From positions 2,576,001 through 2,640,000 of the forward strand of contig NZ_VCBX02000001.1 of assembly GCF_005938745.2 (NCBI RefSeq): a stretch of 64,000 nucleotides of DNA. The letters are read 5' to 3'. Under the pieces are notes generated by a model that did no database searches, had not been told where the DNA came from, and worked only from the letters and a program-made list of their open reading frames with translations. The number at the start of each line of letters is the position of its first letter. Positions within the stretch are counted from its first letter, which is position 1. A program made the translations under genes and the position numbers. This DNA is from Rhodococcus sp. KBS0724 (GTDB lineage Bacteria; Actinomycetota; Actinomycetes; Mycobacteriales; Mycobacteriaceae). Of this stretch, positions 61,316 to 64,000 are shown piece after piece.

Positions 61316-63345
61316 CGCCGGGTCTCCTCCAGGGTGACGGGGTTTTCGGTCAGGACACCGTCAGCGAGATGAATTGTCCTGCTGCACACACTGTCCATGC
61401 CGTCGACGTCATGTGAGATCACAACCAGCGCGGTGCCGTTGCGCCTGATCCAGGTCAGGACGTTCATGATGGCAGCGCGCCCGGGCGGGTCGAGGCCGGC
61501 GAGTGGTTCGTCGAGAATAAGCATTTGGGGTTGGCGGACGAGCAGACCGGCGAGCACCACTCTGCGCATCTGCCCGCCGCTGAGTTGATCGATGCTGCGA
61601 CTGGCGATGCGGCGGTCGAGCCCGACGGCGTCGAGTGCCCAGGAAACCTGAGTGGAGCCGATTTCGGGCCCGCCTGCGGCTTCGATGTCTTCTGACACTG
61701 TTCGACGTTGCAGTTGCAGTCGCGAGTGCTGGAACGTCAGGCCCACCGAACCCACCTGGCGGGCAATAGGTTTGCCGTCGAACAATGCCGTGCCGGACGT
61801 GGGGACCGTCAATCCGGCCATGATCCAGGCCAGCGTGGACTTTCCGGAGCCGTTGCCGCCCAGTACCAATACGCCGTCACCTGAGCCGATGGTCAGATTG
61901 ACGTCGGACAACGCGGTACGCGACCACGGAGTGCGATTGTTGTAGGTGTGCGAGAGATTCTCGATCTCGAGGAGAGCTTTGGTGCTGGGCTGCCAGTAGG
62001 CGGGTGAAGCCGGCTGTCCGGTGCCGACCATCCAACCCGGCTCGTGCTCGATCTGCCGACCGTTCTGCAGCTGGACAACGCGGTCGGCGCGGCGAGTGTC
62101 TGCCTGATGATGGGTGACCAGGACAACCGCCATGTTGTGGCGACGGGGGAGAGTTGCCAACAGTTCCACCAGTTCTTCGCGTCCGGTGCGATCGACCATC
62201 GCGGTAGCTTCGTCGGCGATGAGCAACGCGGGACGACGAGCGAGGGCAGCGGCGACGGCCAGACGCTGCATCTCGCCACCCGAGAGTGACGACGTTTCAC
62301 GCATCGCCATTCCGCCCAGTCCGACCTCGGTCAAGAGTGCCTCGATGTCCGGAAGGTGCTCGGGTTGTAGGCCCCACACCACGTCGTCGGCGACGCGGGT
62401 TCCGAGAATCTGGCTTTCGGGTCGCTGCAGGACCACCGCTGTACCGCCGTGGTGTCCGAGGCCTGCGGCGCCGGGTCGCACCAGGAGGCCGCTCGACGGT
62501 GCCCGACCAGCGAGAAGGCGCGTCAGAGTCGATTTTCCGGAACCGTTGTGGCCGACGACGGTGACAAATTCGCCGCGGTCGATCGAGAAGTTGATGTCCG
62601 TCAAGGCCGGTGACGGTGAACCCGGGTAGGTGAAGCCGACGTGTTCGAGTGTCAGCGGCAGCGGGTTGATCGTCCGGTCGTCTGGCGTCGTTGCCAGCGG
62701 ATCCACCGTGGGCAGTGCAGCCAACCGATCGAGAACGGCGCCGAGAACAAAGTAGGAGACGACGGTACTGATGATTATGCCCAGCGTGGCGGACGCGGCA
62801 ATCCAGATCCACCAGTAGTCGATGACGGCTCCGATGCTGCTTTCGATCCCTTCCGCGATCCCAACCAAAGACGGAGATCTTTTGAGAATTGCCGCGACAC
62901 CGCGAACTGTGTTGTCGAGTGAATCCAACAAGAGGTTTCGCAGCGGCGAGAGAATGAGCAGTAGAACTATGGAGAAGAGGGACAGGAGCGGCCCGACAAC
63001 ACACGCCGCCAGTAGCGCGGAAAGGAATCCGCGTCCCCGCCTTTTCACATTGCCGATAATTCCGCCCAGCAGGGCGCAGAGTGCAACCGCAGAGGCAGAA
63101 CCCGAACCGGCGGCAACAAACGCGACCGCAGTGGCAGCAACGCCGGACGCGACGACAGCGCGGATCCGGAACCGTTGAGCAACGATGCCCATCGGAACAG
63201 CGGCAACAAGATGGAGTGCACTTGCCAGAGGAATAACTGTCGCGATGACGGAAAGAGCGACCGTGAATCCAGCCATCACGGCACCGGTCGCCACCTCGAG
63301 TGGACGCAAGTTGCCGGTTGGCTGAATTTCTGGGCGGTTGCTCAC
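61312..63345 (-). CDS. ECF transporter fused S-component and two ATPase domains
   Basis: Protein of 677 residues from GTG 63345. Residues 1-200 form a membrane domain (about six segments; substrate-binding S-component-like). Then two ABC modules: first with Walker A GHNGSGKST (265-273), signature LSGGE (354-358), Walker B LLIADEATA; second with Walker A GGNGSGKST (496-504), LSGGQ and LILDEPLAGLDPPG. The whole transporter except EcfT is in one chain, as in Rv2326c. The longer open frame up to 63609 overlaps dapB and is rejected. Confidence 0.85.
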   Translation of the reverse strand: MSNRPEIQPTGNLRPLEVATGAVMAGFTVALSVIATVIPLASALHLVAAVPMGIVAQRFRIRAVVASGVAATAVAFVAAGSGSASAVALCALLGGIIGNVKRRGRGFLSALLAACVVGPLLSLFSIVLLLILSPLRNLLLDSLDNTVRGVAAILKRSPSLVGIAEGIESSIGAVIDYWWIWIAASATLGIIISTVVSYFVLGAVLDRLAALPTVDPLATTPDDRTINPLPLTLEHVGFTYPGSPSPALTDINFSIDRGEFVTVVGHNGSGKSTLTRLLAGRAPSSGLLVRPGAAGLGHHGGTAVVLQRPESQILGTRVADDVVWGLQPEHLPDIEALLTEVGLGGMAMRETSSLSGGEMQRLAVAAALARRPALLIADEATAMVDRTGREELVELLATLPRRHNMAVVLVTHHQADTRRADRVVQLQNGRQIEHEPGWMVGTGQPASPAYWQPSTKALLEIENLSHTYNNRTPWSRTALSDVNLTIGSGDGVLVLGGNGSGKSTLAWIMAGLTVPTSGTALFDGKPIARQVGSVGLTFQHSRLQLQRRTVSEDIEAAGGPEIGSTQVSWALDAVGLDRRIASRSIDQLSGGQMRRVVLAGLLVRQPQMLILDEPLAGLDPPGRAAIMNVLTWIRRNGTALVVISHDVDGMDSVCSRTIHLADGVLTENPVTLEETRR

Positions 63346-64000
<655 letters not shown>

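Overview
The window is GC-rich actinobacterial DNA, most likely from Rhodococcus (the R. erythropolis type fits best). This rests on frequent GTG starts, a mycolata-type cutinase, and a gene order that matches the Mycobacterium tuberculosis proS-rimP-nusA-ylxR-infB-rbfA-nrnA-dinF and pptH-pptT-truB-mntR-ribF-rpsO-pnp-M16 peptidase blocks. The species is inferred, not proven.

Left part (1-14.6 kb): a truncated yaaA, proS, and a mixed set of lipid and redox genes (O-methyltransferase, rhomboid-like protein, acyl-CoA dehydrogenase, NTF2-like protein). Regulator/transporter pairs follow: MocR/EamA with overlapping divergent start codons, and TetR/MFS with two operator palindromes. A ferritin-like/lipoprotein pair closes this part. 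Middle-left (14.8-32.6 kb): the conserved translation and RNA block rimP, nusA, ylxR, infB, DUF503, rbfA, nrnA, a MATE pump, the pptH/pptT pair that sets 4'-phosphopantetheine loading, truB, a DtxR-type regulator, ribF, rpsO, pnp and an M16 peptidase.

Centre (35.8-50.2 kb): a complete 17-gene cluster for an actinobacterial high-affinity (group 1h) [NiFe]-hydrogenase. Order: hypA, hypB, hhyS, hhyL, a NifU/Rieske-like fusion (hhyE), three conserved proteins of unknown function, a 39-residue membrane peptide, maturation protease, hypC, hypF, a second hypC, hypD, hypE and a DUF6390-type protein. Nearly all genes from hhyS on overlap or abut. The enzyme should feed electrons from trace H2 into the respiratory chain during starvation. 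The unknown proteins here are the best candidates for undescribed biology in this window.

Right part (50.3-64 kb): a GT87 glycosyltransferase, a DUF222/HNH endonuclease whose promoter carries a near-consensus SOS box, a TetR next to a small membrane protein and a fatty-acid desaturase, a lipoate-protein ligase, a TetR-controlled diiron protein/membrane protein operon with a 17-bp-arm operator, an ECF transporter with S, A and A' domains fused in one chain, and the start of dapB. The stretch from about 32.6 to 63.3 kb looks like accessory DNA set between two conserved core blocks. Short tandem duplications recur near gene ends and inside repeats of low-complexity protein segments.
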